A DNA stretch of 64,000 nt from Blastocatellia bacterium (GCA_026985075.1 JALSQX010000095.1:41223-105222); one strand, 5' to 3'; shown: positions 1-9,483, counted from the first letter of the stretch. Notes: a model not told the origin generated them from the sequence alone. Numbers and translations are program-made.

Positions 1-2138
1 TGGCCTCGGAGACCTATTTCACCATCACGCCGGCCGGACGAGCGGCGTTGACCACAATGTCAGCGGCTCGATTGAAGCGCTCGCTCCGGGCGCAGGCGTT
101 GCAGATGCTTCTGGAACGAGAGCCGCTCGCGTTGACCACCTGGCAGAAGACATTCGGTAAAGCTCGTTGCCAGACGATCGTTCGCGCGCTGGAAGCCGCC
201 GGGTACATCGAGCGCCACTTCGGCGTGGGGGAGCCTCACGTCAAGCCCAAGCGACAGAACGTCGCTCGTCTGCGATCGGAGCGGACCGGCATCGATGATG
301 AGAGCGAACGGCGATTGACCGAGAAGCAACGCCGCGTCATCGAAGTGCTCAAAGCGGCCGCCGCTCCTCTCCCGCTCGGCGAACTCGCCGATCGGGCGCG
401 CGTCGGTCCCTCGGTCATCCGAACGCTGGAGAAACGGGGAATCATCGACATTTTCGCTCAACATGTCCGGCGCGATCCGCTCGGCCATATTCGAGTGGAA
501 CCGCCCCAATGGTTCGATCTCACCGAGCGGCAGAAAGCGGCCCTGGAGCGCATCGAGGCGAAGCTCCACGAAGGGACCTACGCCGCCTTCTTGCTCCACG
601 GCGTGACCGGGAGCGGAAAGACGGAAGTGTATATTCGCGCCATGCACGCCGCGCTGCGGCGAGGGAAGACGGCGCTCATGCTCGTGCCCGAGATCGCTCT
701 CACTCCGATGTTCAGTCGTCGACTGCGCTCTCATTTCGGTGAGCGGGTGGCGCTGCTTCATTCGTCACTCTCGGAAGGCCAGCGCTTCGACGAATGGAAT
801 CGGATCCGCCAGGGGCAGGCGCAAGTGGTCATCGGGACGCGATCGGCCGTGTTCGCGCCGTTACCCGATCTGGGTTTGATCGTCGTGGATGAAGAGCACG
901 ATACGTCGTACAAGCAGGATGAGTCGCCGCGGTATCATGGTCGGGACACGGCCATCATGCGCGCCTACCGGGAGAATGCCGTGGTCATTCTGGGGAGCGC
1001 CACGCCGTCATTGGAGAGTTACCATAATGCCCATATCGGCAAGTACACCTACCTGCAATTGGGCGAGCGCATCGGGGGACGGCCGCTCGCCGAAGTGCAG
1101 TTGGTGGATATGCGCGAGGTCTTCGCTCGACATGGCAAGCCATCCGTCTTCTCCGATGAGCTCATTCGAGCTCTTCAGGAGACCACGGCGCGCGGCGAGC
1201 AGGCCATCATTCTGCTCAATCGTCGTGGATTCGCTCCGCTGGTCATGTGTCGTCGCTGTGGCTTGAAGCTTCAGTGCGTCAATTGCGATGTGACCATGAC
1301 CTATCATCGGGAGGCAGATCAACTCCTCTGCCACTACTGTAATCACCATGCGGCCATTCCGCGCCGGTGCGAAGTGTGTGGCGGCGAATTCATCTTTCTC
1401 GCCGGCGTGGGCACCGAACAGGTGGAAGCGCGACTACAGAAGATGTTTCCCGAGATGGTCATCGCCCGGATGGACCGGGACGCCATGCGACGTCGAGGCA
1501 GTTATGAGCGGGTGATGACCGAGTTCGGCGCCGGTTCGATTCATACGCTGGTCGGGACGCAAATGATCGCCAAAGGGCATGATTTCCCCAATGTCACTCT
1601 GGTGGGCGTCATTTCGGTGGATGCGGCATTGGGATTGCCCGATTTCCGCGCCGCCGAGCATACCTTCCAATTGCTCACCCAGGTGGCCGGACGAGCCGGT
1701 CGCGGCGAGGTGCCCGGGCGGGTCATCATCCAGACGTACTATCCCGAGCATTATGTGCTTCGCTGCGCTCAGGCCCAGGACTATGAGGCGTTTTATCAGC
1801 AGGAGATCCACTATCGTCAGCAACATCATTATCCTCCATTCACCACGCTCATTCTGGCCCTCGTTCGTCATCGGCGATGGGATCGGGTCAACGCTCTCGC
1901 CGATGAATTCGCTCGGCAATTGCGCGCGCTGGCCGACCATCAGGAGATGCGCATTCTCGGTCCGGCACCGGCGCCGCTGGCCCGATTGCGAGGGGAGTAC
2001 CGGATGCATATCATCATCAAGACGCGACGGCGCAGTCTGGCGCGAGACGTCATCGAGACGGCGTTACAGCGAATGCGGCAAGCCCGCCAGGACACCCGCG
2101 CCATCACCATCGATGTCGATCCCATCGATATGATGTGA
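1..2138 (+). CDS. priA: Primosomal protein N' (PriA helicase), 5' end missing
   Basis: PriA is a 3'-5' DNA helicase that rebuilds the primosome at stalled forks and D-loops. The reading frame is open from base 3 with no start inside the window; the visible 711 residues begin in the DNA-binding region and a TTG at 48 is only an internal codon. Walker A (GVTGSGKTEVY) is near visible residue 200 and the DEEH box near 296. Eight cysteines in four CxxC pairs (CRRC, CVNC, CHYC, CEVC) around residues 416-462 form the two zinc sites typical of PriA. The helicase motif GTQMIAKGHDFPNV follows. Family proteins are 700-830 residues, so only a short N-terminal piece is absent. The gene is followed 38 bp after its stop by a hairpin-repeat array that may act as its terminator (inference). 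Confidence 0.97.
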   Translation, partial: ASETYFTITPAGRAALTTMSAARLKRSLRAQALQMLLEREPLALTTWQKTFGKARCQTIVRALEAAGYIERHFGVGEPHVKPKRQNVARLRSERTGIDDESERRLTEKQRRVIEVLKAAAAPLPLGELADRARVGPSVIRTLEKRGIIDIFAQHVRRDPLGHIRVEPPQWFDLTERQKAALERIEAKLHEGTYAAFLLHGVTGSGKTEVYIRAMHAALRRGKTALMLVPEIALTPMFSRRLRSHFGERVALLHSSLSEGQRFDEWNRIRQGQAQVVIGTRSAVFAPLPDLGLIVVDEEHDTSYKQDESPRYHGRDTAIMRAYRENAVVILGSATPSLESYHNAHIGKYTYLQLGERIGGRPLAEVQLVDMREVFARHGKPSVFSDELIRALQETTARGEQAIILLNRRGFAPLVMCRRCGLKLQCVNCDVTMTYHREADQLLCHYCNHHAAIPRRCEVCGGEFIFLAGVGTEQVEARLQKMFPEMVIARMDRDAMRRRGSYERVMTEFGAGSIHTLVGTQMIAKGHDFPNVTLVGVISVDAALGLPDFRAAEHTFQLLTQVAGRAGRGEVPGRVIIQTYYPEHYVLRCAQAQDYEAFYQQEIHYRQQHHYPPFTTLILALVRHRRWDRVNALADEFARQLRALADHQEMRILGPAPAPLARLRGEYRMHIIIKTRRRSLARDVIETALQRMRQARQDTRAITIDVDPIDMM

Positions 2139-2176
2139 GGGCATCGTGTTGCCCCCTCAGCCCTGGCTGTCCACGT

Positions 2177-2340
2177 GAACTTCCCCGCCGACGGGCGGCG
2201 GGGCTTCCCTCCAGACCTCCAGCAGGGCGAGCGCCCGCTCGAGGAGATCGTCCGCCGACGAGCGGCGGGGTTTCCATAGACGGGAGAGGCCCTTGAACGA
2301 GCGGACAACATGAACCTCCCCGCCGACGGGCCGCAGGCTA
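2177..2340 (+). repeat. Tandem hairpin repeats, about 67-68 bp period (array A)
   Basis: Three related units. Unit 1 has a perfect 8-bp stem CCCCGCCG/CGGCGGGG at 2183-2190 and 2196-2203 with loop ACGGG. Unit 2 keeps CCGCCG/CGGCGG at 2252-2257 and 2263-2268 with loop ACGAG. Unit 3 starts at 2318 with the left arm but has lost most of the right arm. A TGAAC motif precedes units 1 and 3, and stem starts lie 67-68 bp apart. The reverse complement of the same unit recurs at 49940-50178, including linker sequence (GTGAACGAGC-like). It is a REP-like palindromic family; no associated transposase gene is visible in the window. Confidence 0.8.
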
Positions 2341-2346
2341 TGTCGG

Positions 2347-2440
2347 CCCCGGAGCCCGCCTCCGGGGTCACATGACGCTGATTAGGTAGTCAGTGCCGCA
2401 TTCGCCTCATTCCTGAAGGCCCCGGAGCCGGTCTCCGGGG
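2347..2440 (+). repeat. Second pair of hairpins with the same geometry
   Basis: Two perfect 8-bp stems CCCCGGAG/CTCCGGGG with 5-nt loops lie at 2347-2367 and 2420-2440, 73 bp apart. Stem length, loop length and period match array A just upstream, but the inner stem bases differ in a compensatory way. A degenerate third copy (CCTGG..CCAGG) lies near 2517-2528. The rest of the 2139-2626 gap shows no convincing gene. Confidence 0.65.
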
Positions 2441-2626
2441 ATCGTTACGCTCCTCGCTATTATGAAACGTGACGTCACCTCGCCGGCGAGCGACGGAGTC
2501 TCTCAGACTCTGAAGCCTGGCTCCAGGGTCTCCCGACGCCACCAGTTCGTCGGCTCCTACCTCACCATCTCCATGACGGTCTGGGAGCCACCATCTATCA
2601 CTCAGCCCATCGTCGCCGCCGGTTCT

Positions 2627-2655
2627 TTCACCGGGTGCGTCCGAGGTGCTATAAT
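2627..2655 (+). promoter_or_regulatory. Candidate sigma70 promoter for the 2786 gene
   Basis: TTCACC (2627-2632) and TATAAT (2650-2655) are separated by 17 bp. Initiation near 2662 would give a leader of about 120 nt before the ATG at 2786. Four of six -35 bases fit the consensus. Confidence 0.5.
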
Positions 2656-2785
2656 CGAATTCTCCCTCTGCGGGCAGGGAAGAGACCGTGGGAAGATATA
2701 TGAGAGTAATCCGAACAGCGATCGCGGCCCCACTCCTGAATAGAGGCCCGCTCATTTGATCCTGGCGTTATTGGGAGATGATGAT

Positions 2786-3301
2786 ATGTTTGAATCGCCT
2801 GAATTATCATCAGCTAAAGCGTCCCGAAATCGCGCCCTGATGATCATTGGCCTCGCCGTCGTCGTCTTCGTGGCCATCATCGCGACGGTGCTCTTCTATC
2901 TGGGTCAGCACCGGGCTGTCCAGCAAGCCTCGGCAACAATGCCCTATCGGGCAGGGTCTCCCCAATTCGAATCGTATAAGCGCTTCATCGAGATCGAGCA
3001 ACGAGAACCGGAAGCGGCCAGCAACCTGCTCGGTCAGGTTCAGGCTGTGGCCCGAGCGTATGTGCGAAATCGAGGGAATCGTACTATCGTTCTCCTGGAA
3101 CTCCGGGGTGTGGCCTATGATGCTGACGGGAACGAAATCGCCTATCGATTAGCGCGGCCTATTCCCAAGCTCCGTCCACAATTGGCTCCGGGAGAGTCCA
3201 TGGCCGTCCAGGTGAACATCGATACCATTCCCGCCGGCGCCAATCCTTATGCGGCGAGAGTCGAGCTGAACGGTCTCCGGCTCAAGGAATCCGAGCCTTG
3301 A
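2786..3301 (+). CDS. Small membrane-anchored protein, FxLYD/DUF2393-like
   Basis: This 171-residue protein has a short cytoplasmic N-terminus, one transmembrane segment at about residues 18-40 (MIIGLAVVVFVAIIATVLF) and a soluble C-terminal domain outside the membrane. That domain (QAVARAYVRNRGNRTIVLLELRG ... PGESMAVQVNIDTIP, shown in part) has the look of the FxLYD/DUF2393 beta-sandwich found in many acidobacterial membrane proteins; this is pattern recognition, not a search result. The ATG at 2786 is chosen because GGGAG sits 8 nt upstream; a TTG 30 bp earlier has no ribosome site. It precedes the SpoIIE-type phosphatase by 135 bp on the same strand. Function unknown. Confidence 0.75.
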   Translation: MFESPELSSAKASRNRALMIIGLAVVVFVAIIATVLFYLGQHRAVQQASATMPYRAGSPQFESYKRFIEIEQREPEAASNLLGQVQAVARAYVRNRGNRTIVLLELRGVAYDADGNEIAYRLARPIPKLRPQLAPGESMAVQVNIDTIPAGANPYAARVELNGLRLKESEP

Positions 3302-3436
3302 ATGTCGAAGGCGGGCCAACGGTTCCTCACGAGGACCTGGTGGCGGGATGATTCCGGCGGGCCGGACGGGTGAGAGGAGATCGGGCCTCATCGCCGGGAG
3401 AGTGAGTGCGCATGAGCCACGAAAAGGGCAGAGAAC

Positions 3437-6082
3437 ATGAAGCGACGGCATGAGCGCGGGCGCCCGTGGTATTTCCCCGCCGTTCTTTTTGCGGCGGCCA
3501 TTCTGATTGTCGCCCAAGGGTATTACATCTATCACCGGAGCGTCGGTCCGACCGATGGTCTCCTCTGGACGCAGAGTGGCCTCATCGTCAGCGTCGATCC
3601 CGACGGTCCGGGCGCGCGGGCGGGATTGAGACCGGGCGACCGCATCATCGCTCTGGATGGCATCTCCCAACTCCAGGCCCTGCGACGCCAGTTGATCGCC
3701 ATCACCGATAGTTACCAGATCGGGGATCGCCATCGCATGATCGTCGAACGCCAGGGGAAGCGGATGTCGGTGGAGCTGGTGATCGATTCTAATTATCGAG
3801 GATGGTCCCATTTTTTCGGGCAACTGTTCGGAAATGTGGTAGCTCTCGCCTTCCTGACCATCGGCGTGGGCGTGTTCTTACTCAAGCCCAATGACCGACA
3901 GGTGGTTCTCTTCTGCTTGGCGTTCGCCGCCGTCTCCACTTTTTTCGGCAACATCTCGCCCGTGTATCTGCGGCGACTTCCTCTATCGCTGGGGAATCTC
4001 ATCTGGGGCGTGCAGCTCGTGTTGAGCGTTTTCGCCCTGCCTCTCCTGGTTCATTTCTTTCTCACCTTCCCGCAACCCGTTGGCTGGGTCGACCGCTGGC
4101 CTCGACTGATCACCTGGATCTATCTCCCGTTCCTCCTCCTCCTTCCCTTGGCGGTGTTGAGTACCTTGCCGTTGTTCCTGGACGTGACCCTCGATCCCCG
4201 ATTGAGGAGGGGGCTGCTGCGCATCTCCTCGGCCATTCCCATTGGGCTCATCGCCTTCTTCTATTTCCTGGCCGGGATGATGGCCGTGGTGATGAGCTAT
4301 CGCAAGGCGCATTCACCGGATCACAAGCGGCGGATGCGCGTGATCATGGTGGGCACCGTCATGGGATTCGCCGCCTATCTGATCGGACGGAGATTGTACT
4401 CGTGGGAATCGGCCGGGAGGGGCTGGGAAGTTTTGTTGGGAGCAATGGTGTTGTTCGTTCCCCTTTCGTTCGCCTATGCCATCATCAGGCATCGTCTGTT
4501 CGATTTGCGGCTCGTCGTCCGTCAGAGCCTCCGGTATGCACTGGCCCGACACGTTCTGTTCGCCGCTTTGATCAGCCCATTGGCCTTGTTGGTCATTGAC
4601 GCTCTGGCCGCCTCTCAGCATGTCATCCTTCAATATATCCAGCAGGAGCTCCCTCGGATCGGATTGTACATCGTGGTCGGGACGGCGCTCATCGTCGCTC
4701 ATCGACCGCTGATGAACTGGCTGGATCGCCGATTTTTTCGCGAGGCCTACGACGCCCAGAAGATCCTCTCAGAATTGGCTGAGCGGATTGGCTTGATCGT
4801 CGACGTCGATGAGCTGACCAGCTTCGTCCTCAACCAGATCAATGATTCGCTTCACATCAAGCATGGAGCGTTGCTGCTGAGGGAGTCCGACGGGGATCGA
4901 TTTCGTTCCGTTCATCTGCTGGGCGATCTCCCCGATCCCCCACCGATAAGCGCCCATTCGCCCCTCATCCAACAGTTGGAGCAGAGGTCGGGGCGCCCAC
5001 TGGAATTGAGCGTGGAGGAGAGGACGGGGTGGCTCGATCAGTTGACGCAAGAAGAACGACTCTTCTTTCAGGCGGCGACGATTGATCTCGTCATCCCGCT
5101 GCGCGTATCTCAAAGTCTCATCGGATTGATGTTCCTCGGCGAAAAGTTGTCCGAAGAACCGTATTCGCGGGAGGACAAAGAATTGCTCATGACCGTGGCG
5201 GCGCAAACGGCGTTGGGAATCGAACGAGCGAGATTATCCGAACGGATGGCCGAGGAAGAGAAGCTCAAACGGGAAATCGAAATCGCCCAGGAAGTTCAAG
5301 CCCGATTGTTTCCCCAAACCGCTTCTCGACTGGCTACGCTGGATATGGCCGGCGTATGCCTGCCGGCGCGCGGAGTGGCCGGCGACTACTACGACTTTCT
5401 CCCTCTGGCTCCCGGTCGTCTGGGCGTCGCCGTAGGGGATATCTCCGGGAAAGGGATTTCCGCCGCTCTTCTCATGGCCAATCTTCAAGCCAGCCTGAGA
5501 AGCCAGGCGGCGCTGGCCGGATTGAACGTGGCGCGGCTGTTGCGCATCGTCAATGCCTTGCTCTTCCGCTCGACGAGCCAGAATAAATTCGCTTCTCTGT
5601 TCTATGCCGTCTATGATGAATCCACCCGGGCGTTCACCTATGTCAATGCCGGCCACAACAGCCCGTTTCTGTTCCGCGGGATGGCCGAGGGTGAAGGTCC
5701 GGCTCACGGGGGAGCAGCCACTCCGACGGCGACGCGGGCCGGCCCGGGATTGGCTCGACCAACGAACGTCGGCCACCTGGTGGAGCGGTTAGAGACGGGA
5801 GGAACGATCATCGGCGCCTTCGAAACGGTGCCCTTCGAACAAGAAACGGCGTCTCTTCATCCAGGGGATATGGTCGTGGCCTATACCGATGGCATCACCG
5901 AAGCGTGTTCCCTGGACGGCCGGGAATTCGGAGAGGAGCGCCTGGAACGCCTGCTGTGGGAAGCTCGCGCGCTCACCGCCCGGCAGATCATCAACCGCAT
6001 CATGACGGCGGTCGGCGATTTCACGCGGGGTGTCGAGCAACACGATGACATGACGTTGGTAGTGATGAAAGTCTTGGCCTGA
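3437..6082 (+). CDS. Membrane PDZ-GAF-SpoIIE (PP2C-type) protein phosphatase
   Basis: An 881-residue signalling protein. Order: an N-terminal transmembrane helix (about 13-32), a PDZ domain (about 45-115, with GARAGLRPGDRIIALDG), a block of about seven transmembrane helices (about 130-420), a GAF domain (about 450-600), a short coiled linker (EEEKLKREIEIAQEVQARLF) and a C-terminal SpoIIE/RsbU PP2C domain (about 640-880). Metal-binding PP2C motifs are visible: AGDYYDF, VGDISGKG, YTDGITEA and HDDM at the end. Such enzymes dephosphorylate anti-anti-sigma factors in partner-switching systems, but no anti-sigma gene is nearby. A 45-residue Gly/Pro/Thr-rich insertion lies in the phosphatase domain near residue 755. 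AGGGCAG precedes the ATG. The fold is clear; the signal sensed is not known. Confidence 0.9.
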   Translation: MKRRHERGRPWYFPAVLFAAAILIVAQGYYIYHRSVGPTDGLLWTQSGLIVSVDPDGPGARAGLRPGDRIIALDGISQLQALRRQLIAITDSYQIGDRHRMIVERQGKRMSVELVIDSNYRGWSHFFGQLFGNVVALAFLTIGVGVFLLKPNDRQVVLFCLAFAAVSTFFGNISPVYLRRLPLSLGNLIWGVQLVLSVFALPLLVHFFLTFPQPVGWVDRWPRLITWIYLPFLLLLPLAVLSTLPLFLDVTLDPRLRRGLLRISSAIPIGLIAFFYFLAGMMAVVMSYRKAHSPDHKRRMRVIMVGTVMGFAAYLIGRRLYSWESAGRGWEVLLGAMVLFVPLSFAYAIIRHRLFDLRLVVRQSLRYALARHVLFAALISPLALLVIDALAASQHVILQYIQQELPRIGLYIVVGTALIVAHRPLMNWLDRRFFREAYDAQKILSELAERIGLIVDVDELTSFVLNQINDSLHIKHGALLLRESDGDRFRSVHLLGDLPDPPPISAHSPLIQQLEQRSGRPLELSVEERTGWLDQLTQEERLFFQAATIDLVIPLRVSQSLIGLMFLGEKLSEEPYSREDKELLMTVAAQTALGIERARLSERMAEEEKLKREIEIAQEVQARLFPQTASRLATLDMAGVCLPARGVAGDYYDFLPLAPGRLGVAVGDISGKGISAALLMANLQASLRSQAALAGLNVARLLRIVNALLFRSTSQNKFASLFYAVYDESTRAFTYVNAGHNSPFLFRGMAEGEGPAHGGAATPTATRAGPGLARPTNVGHLVERLETGGTIIGAFETVPFEQETASLHPGDMVVAYTDGITEACSLDGREFGEERLERLLWEARALTARQIINRIMTAVGDFTRGVEQHDDMTLVVMKVLA

Positions 6083-6234
6083 GACGTGAACCGAGCGTCT
6101 CGATGGGCAACCGGGCATTGCGATGAATCGAAGCCACATCGAGCGACATTCGGCTCCTCTCATCGGAGAGGAGAACGTCCCCCAGAGAGGTGGGGAAGCG
6201 GAAATTCACTATGATGATCGAGGAGGCATGAACG

Positions 6235-7458
6235 ATGCAGGGATCGGAGAAATGCGAGCGCCATCATCAGGATGCCATTCATCGGATTCAGGAGGCTTTG
6301 CAACGAGCCGGCATCGGTGGTTGGCTGTTTTACGACTTTCGCCAGAGCGATCCACTGGCCTATCGCATTTTAGGATTGGATGAGACGCGGCTGGGCACGC
6401 GTCGCTGGTTCTACGTCATTCCCGCCGAGGGCCAGCCGGTGAAGATCGTCCACGCTATCGAGAGGGAACATCTGGATGCGCTGCCCGGCGAGAAGCTCGT
6501 CTATCTCTCTTGGCAGCAACTCCATGAGTACGTGCGTCAGGCGGTTCAAGGGTGTGGCACCCTGGCCATGCAGTATTCGCCCAACAACGACATCCCCTAT
6601 ATCTCGCGCGTGGATGCCGGGACGGTGGAACTCATTCGGAGCTTCGGCGTCGACGTCGTCTCGTCATCGGATCTCGTCGCCCAATTCGAAGCCGTCTGGA
6701 CGGAGGCTCAATGGCAATCCCATCGGTGGACGGCGACCCGGATGCGGCGGATCATCGATGAGACGTTCGCCGAAATCGCCCGACGCGTACGAGAGCGGGG
6801 GACGACCAGCGAGTACGACGTTCAACAGTTCATGATGGCGTTGTTCGAGCGCGACGGCCTCATCACCGATCATCCGCCCATCGTCGCCGTCAATGCCAAT
6901 GCGGCCAATCCTCATTACGCTCCCACGCGCGAGCGGACGGAACCCATAAGAGAGGGTGACTTCGTGCTCATCGACTATTGGGCGAAGAAGAAAGACGATC
7001 CCGAGGCCGTGTATGCCGATTACACCTGGACGGGATATGTCGGGCGCTCGGTGCCCGACCGCTACACGCAGATCTTCGATATCGTGCGCCGGGCGCGCGA
7101 TCGGGCCGTGGAATTCGTTCAGCACGCGGTGCGCGCCGGGCGACCACTTCACGGATGGGAGATCGATGACGTGGCCCGAACGGTGATCGCCGAAGCGGGC
7201 TACGGGCCCTGTTTCATTCATCGGACCGGTCACTCCATCGGTAAGGAGGTCCACGGCAATGGAGCCAATATTGATAATCTGGAGACCCGGGATCATCGAC
7301 TCATCTTGCCGCACACCGCCTTCTCCATCGAGCCGGGGATCTATTTGGAGGGCGAGTTTGGCGTTCGTAGCGAAGTGGACGTCTACGTGACCGAGCGCGA
7401 CGCCATCGTCACCGGCGAACCGGTCCAGACGGCGGTGGTGGCCATCTTGGCCATATGA
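6235..7458 (+). CDS. M24-family metallopeptidase (Xaa-Pro aminopeptidase-like)
   Basis: A 407-residue pita-bread fold enzyme with a creatinase-like N-terminal domain (1-165) and a C-terminal catalytic domain. The five dinuclear-metal ligands are in place: Asp246 (LIDYWAK), Asp262 (ADYTW), His333 (RTGHSIG), Glu366 (SIEPGIY) and Glu380 (RSEVDVY). The family removes N-terminal residues, typically before proline; no signal peptide is seen, so it is probably cytoplasmic. AGGAGG lies 8 nt before the ATG at 6235; a second ATG at 6228 is in another frame. Substrate specificity cannot be read from the sequence. The 153 bp before it and the 290 bp after it carry no clear larger gene. Confidence 0.93.
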   Translation: MQGSEKCERHHQDAIHRIQEALQRAGIGGWLFYDFRQSDPLAYRILGLDETRLGTRRWFYVIPAEGQPVKIVHAIEREHLDALPGEKLVYLSWQQLHEYVRQAVQGCGTLAMQYSPNNDIPYISRVDAGTVELIRSFGVDVVSSSDLVAQFEAVWTEAQWQSHRWTATRMRRIIDETFAEIARRVRERGTTSEYDVQQFMMALFERDGLITDHPPIVAVNANAANPHYAPTRERTEPIREGDFVLIDYWAKKKDDPEAVYADYTWTGYVGRSVPDRYTQIFDIVRRARDRAVEFVQHAVRAGRPLHGWEIDDVARTVIAEAGYGPCFIHRTGHSIGKEVHGNGANIDNLETRDHRLILPHTAFSIEPGIYLEGEFGVRSEVDVYVTERDAIVTGEPVQTAVVAILAI

Positions 7459-7645
7459 GGAGATCATCGAGGGCGTCTCCCGTGCCTTCCCGGCACACCG
7501 CCAGGATGAAGACGGTGTAACGCGAGATGTCATCTTGCGTTACGTTTTCGAAGGCATGAAAGCGGCGGGAACCCGTCTCGGACATCGGCACACATGGTGA
7601 GGGAATCCACCATGAGCCCCCACGGGACGAGGAGAGGAGGTGGGC

Positions 7646-7753
7646 ATGAGAATCACCACCATCGCGAATCACGAGACCGCCGCCGTCGCCGAGACCAGAG
7701 GGTCTTCCACCGCTGGCCGTCGGTTCGCTGCGCGTCGTGAGGGGAGGCAATGA
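7646..7753 (+). CDS. Candidate 35-residue upstream ORF coupled to trehalase
   Basis: A short frame begins with ATG at 7646 after a strong ribosome site (GAGAGGAGG) and ends with TGA at 7751-7753, which overlaps the trehalase ATG at 7750 in ATGA fashion. The peptide begins MRITTIANHETAAVAE and ends in an Arg-rich stretch; I recognise no family. It could be a leader peptide that couples translation to the trehalase gene, or a chance ORF. Seen: the SD, frame and overlap. Inferred: that it is translated. Confidence 0.3.
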   Translation: MRITTIANHETAAVAETRGSSTAGRRFAARREGRQ

Positions 7754-9483
7754 TGCAATCAATGAGGCGACGAGGCGGCGAGCGCAGAGAGTGTCGTGAG
7801 AGGCGCGCCGTCGTTGGTTCATTGCTCGGTTGGCGGCGAGCGATCGCCGGATGTCTGGTGCTCATCGTGCTGGTGCTGGGAGCGGCTCCGGCCCAGTCAC
7901 CACAGGTGGCCACCCGGCAGCAGCTTGAGGCCATCCGGCACTATATCCGGCGGAGCTGGACGACGCTGAAGCGTTCTCATCGAGAATTGCTGTCCGCCGC
8001 CATCGATCCCAAATGGGGACGGAGAGAGAAATGGCCGGTGTACGTCTCGCCGCGGGAGGATCGGGCTCGCCTTCAGCGCCAGTTGGAGAGAGAGGTGCCC
8101 GCCCGAGATCTGGCGCGCATCGATCTGCGTCCCTTGCCGGAACATATCGACGGGATCACCGAGCACGGACTCCTCTATCTGCCGTATCCCTACGTGGTCC
8201 CCGGAGGGCGATTCAACGAGATGTACGGGTGGGATAGTTATTTCATCCTGCTCGGTCTGTTGCGCGATGGTGAACTCAGTTTGGCCAAAAACATGACCGA
8301 CAATTTTCTCTACGAGATCGAATATTACGGGAAAATCCTGAACGCCAATCGCACCTACTTTCTCACCCGATCGCAACCTCCTTTTCTCACCGAGATGATC
8401 CTCGGCGTCTACCGAGCGACCAACGATAAGGCCTGGTTGGCCGAGACGATTCCGGCCATTGAGAAATATTATCGCTTCTGGACGAGCGCGCCTCATCTGA
8501 TCCCCGAGATCGGATTATCGCGCTACTTCGATACCGGGCATGGACCGGCGCCGGAAGTCGTCGCCGCCGAGCGCGATCGGGGAGGCCGCACGCATTACGA
8601 TCGGGTGAGAGCCTACTATCGAACGCACGAGGTCACCGATTATCTCCTCAGCCTCTACTACGATGCCCGGAGAGATCGGCTGACCGATCTCTTTTATATC
8701 GGCGACCGCTCCATGCGCGAATCGGGATTCGATCCCTCGAATCGGTTTGGACCGTTCAGCGTGGACATCATCCACTATGCTCCGGTGTGCCTCAACACGC
8801 TCCTTTATCGCATGGAAGTGGAGACGGCCGAGATCCTCACCATCTTGAATCGGCCGAAGGCGGCGGCCAGGTGGAAGCGGCGAGCGGCGGCGCGAAAACA
8901 GACCATCAATCGATTCCTCTGGGATGAGGAGAGAGGACTCTATCTGGACTACAACTTTCGCACCGGGCGGCGGCGCGATTATCTGTTCGCCACGACGTTC
9001 TATCCGCTCTGGGCCGGTCTGGCCAGTCCCGAACAAGCGCGACGCGTCGTCGCCCACCTCCCCGAACTGGAACGACCGGGAGGTCTCATGACCAGCGCTC
9101 GCGTGACCGGGAGCCAGTGGGACGCGCCGTTCGGATGGGCGCCCCTTCATATCATCGCCATCAAAGGGCTGCGCCGGTATGGTTACGACCGGGAGGCCAA
9201 TCGTCTCACCATCAATTTCCTCTCGCTCATCCTCAAGGAATTCATCGAGCATCATGTCATCGTGGAGAAGTATGACGTCGTTCGCCGGGAATCGGACGTG
9301 TCGGCGGGCCTCCGATTCGGCTATTCGTCCAACGAGATCGGCTTCGGTTGGACGAATGCGGCATTCGAAGAGTTGATGGCCGAATTGCCGGTCGCCGAGC
9401 GCGATCGCGTGCGACGACTCTCCGGCCTTCCCTTACCCGGTCGGGCCGAGCGCCGAGCATCGTCGGCCGCCGGCCATCGATGA
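7750..9483 (+). CDS. treA: Periplasmic trehalase (GH37)
   Basis: Hydrolyses trehalose to two glucose molecules. The 577-residue protein carries both GH37 signatures: PGGRFNEMYGWDSY at residues 151-164 and QWDAPFGWAP from residue 456. Asp328 in ESGFDPSNR matches the catalytic acid of Escherichia coli trehalases, and the C-terminal GFGWTNAAFEE is also conserved. An Arg-rich N-terminus followed by GCLVLIVLVLGAAPAQS (about 36-52) looks like a signal peptide, so export to the periplasm is likely. GGGGAGG precedes the ATG. It is followed by a sugar ABC importer on the same strand, which suggests uptake of trehalose or of the glucose released. Confidence 0.95.
   Translation: MMQSMRRRGGERRECRERRAVVGSLLGWRRAIAGCLVLIVLVLGAAPAQSPQVATRQQLEAIRHYIRRSWTTLKRSHRELLSAAIDPKWGRREKWPVYVSPREDRARLQRQLEREVPARDLARIDLRPLPEHIDGITEHGLLYLPYPYVVPGGRFNEMYGWDSYFILLGLLRDGELSLAKNMTDNFLYEIEYYGKILNANRTYFLTRSQPPFLTEMILGVYRATNDKAWLAETIPAIEKYYRFWTSAPHLIPEIGLSRYFDTGHGPAPEVVAAERDRGGRTHYDRVRAYYRTHEVTDYLLSLYYDARRDRLTDLFYIGDRSMRESGFDPSNRFGPFSVDIIHYAPVCLNTLLYRMEVETAEILTILNRPKAAARWKRRAAARKQTINRFLWDEERGLYLDYNFRTGRRRDYLFATTFYPLWAGLASPEQARRVVAHLPELERPGGLMTSARVTGSQWDAPFGWAPLHIIAIKGLRRYGYDREANRLTINFLSLILKEFIEHHVIVEKYDVVRRESDVSAGLRFGYSSNEIGFGWTNAAFEELMAELPVAERDRVRRLSGLPLPGRAERRASSAAGHR

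Noticed and set aside
2390..2755. Small genes in the gap after priA (both strands)
   Set aside because: No ribosome sites or known motifs, and they overlap the hairpin repeats and the promoter.
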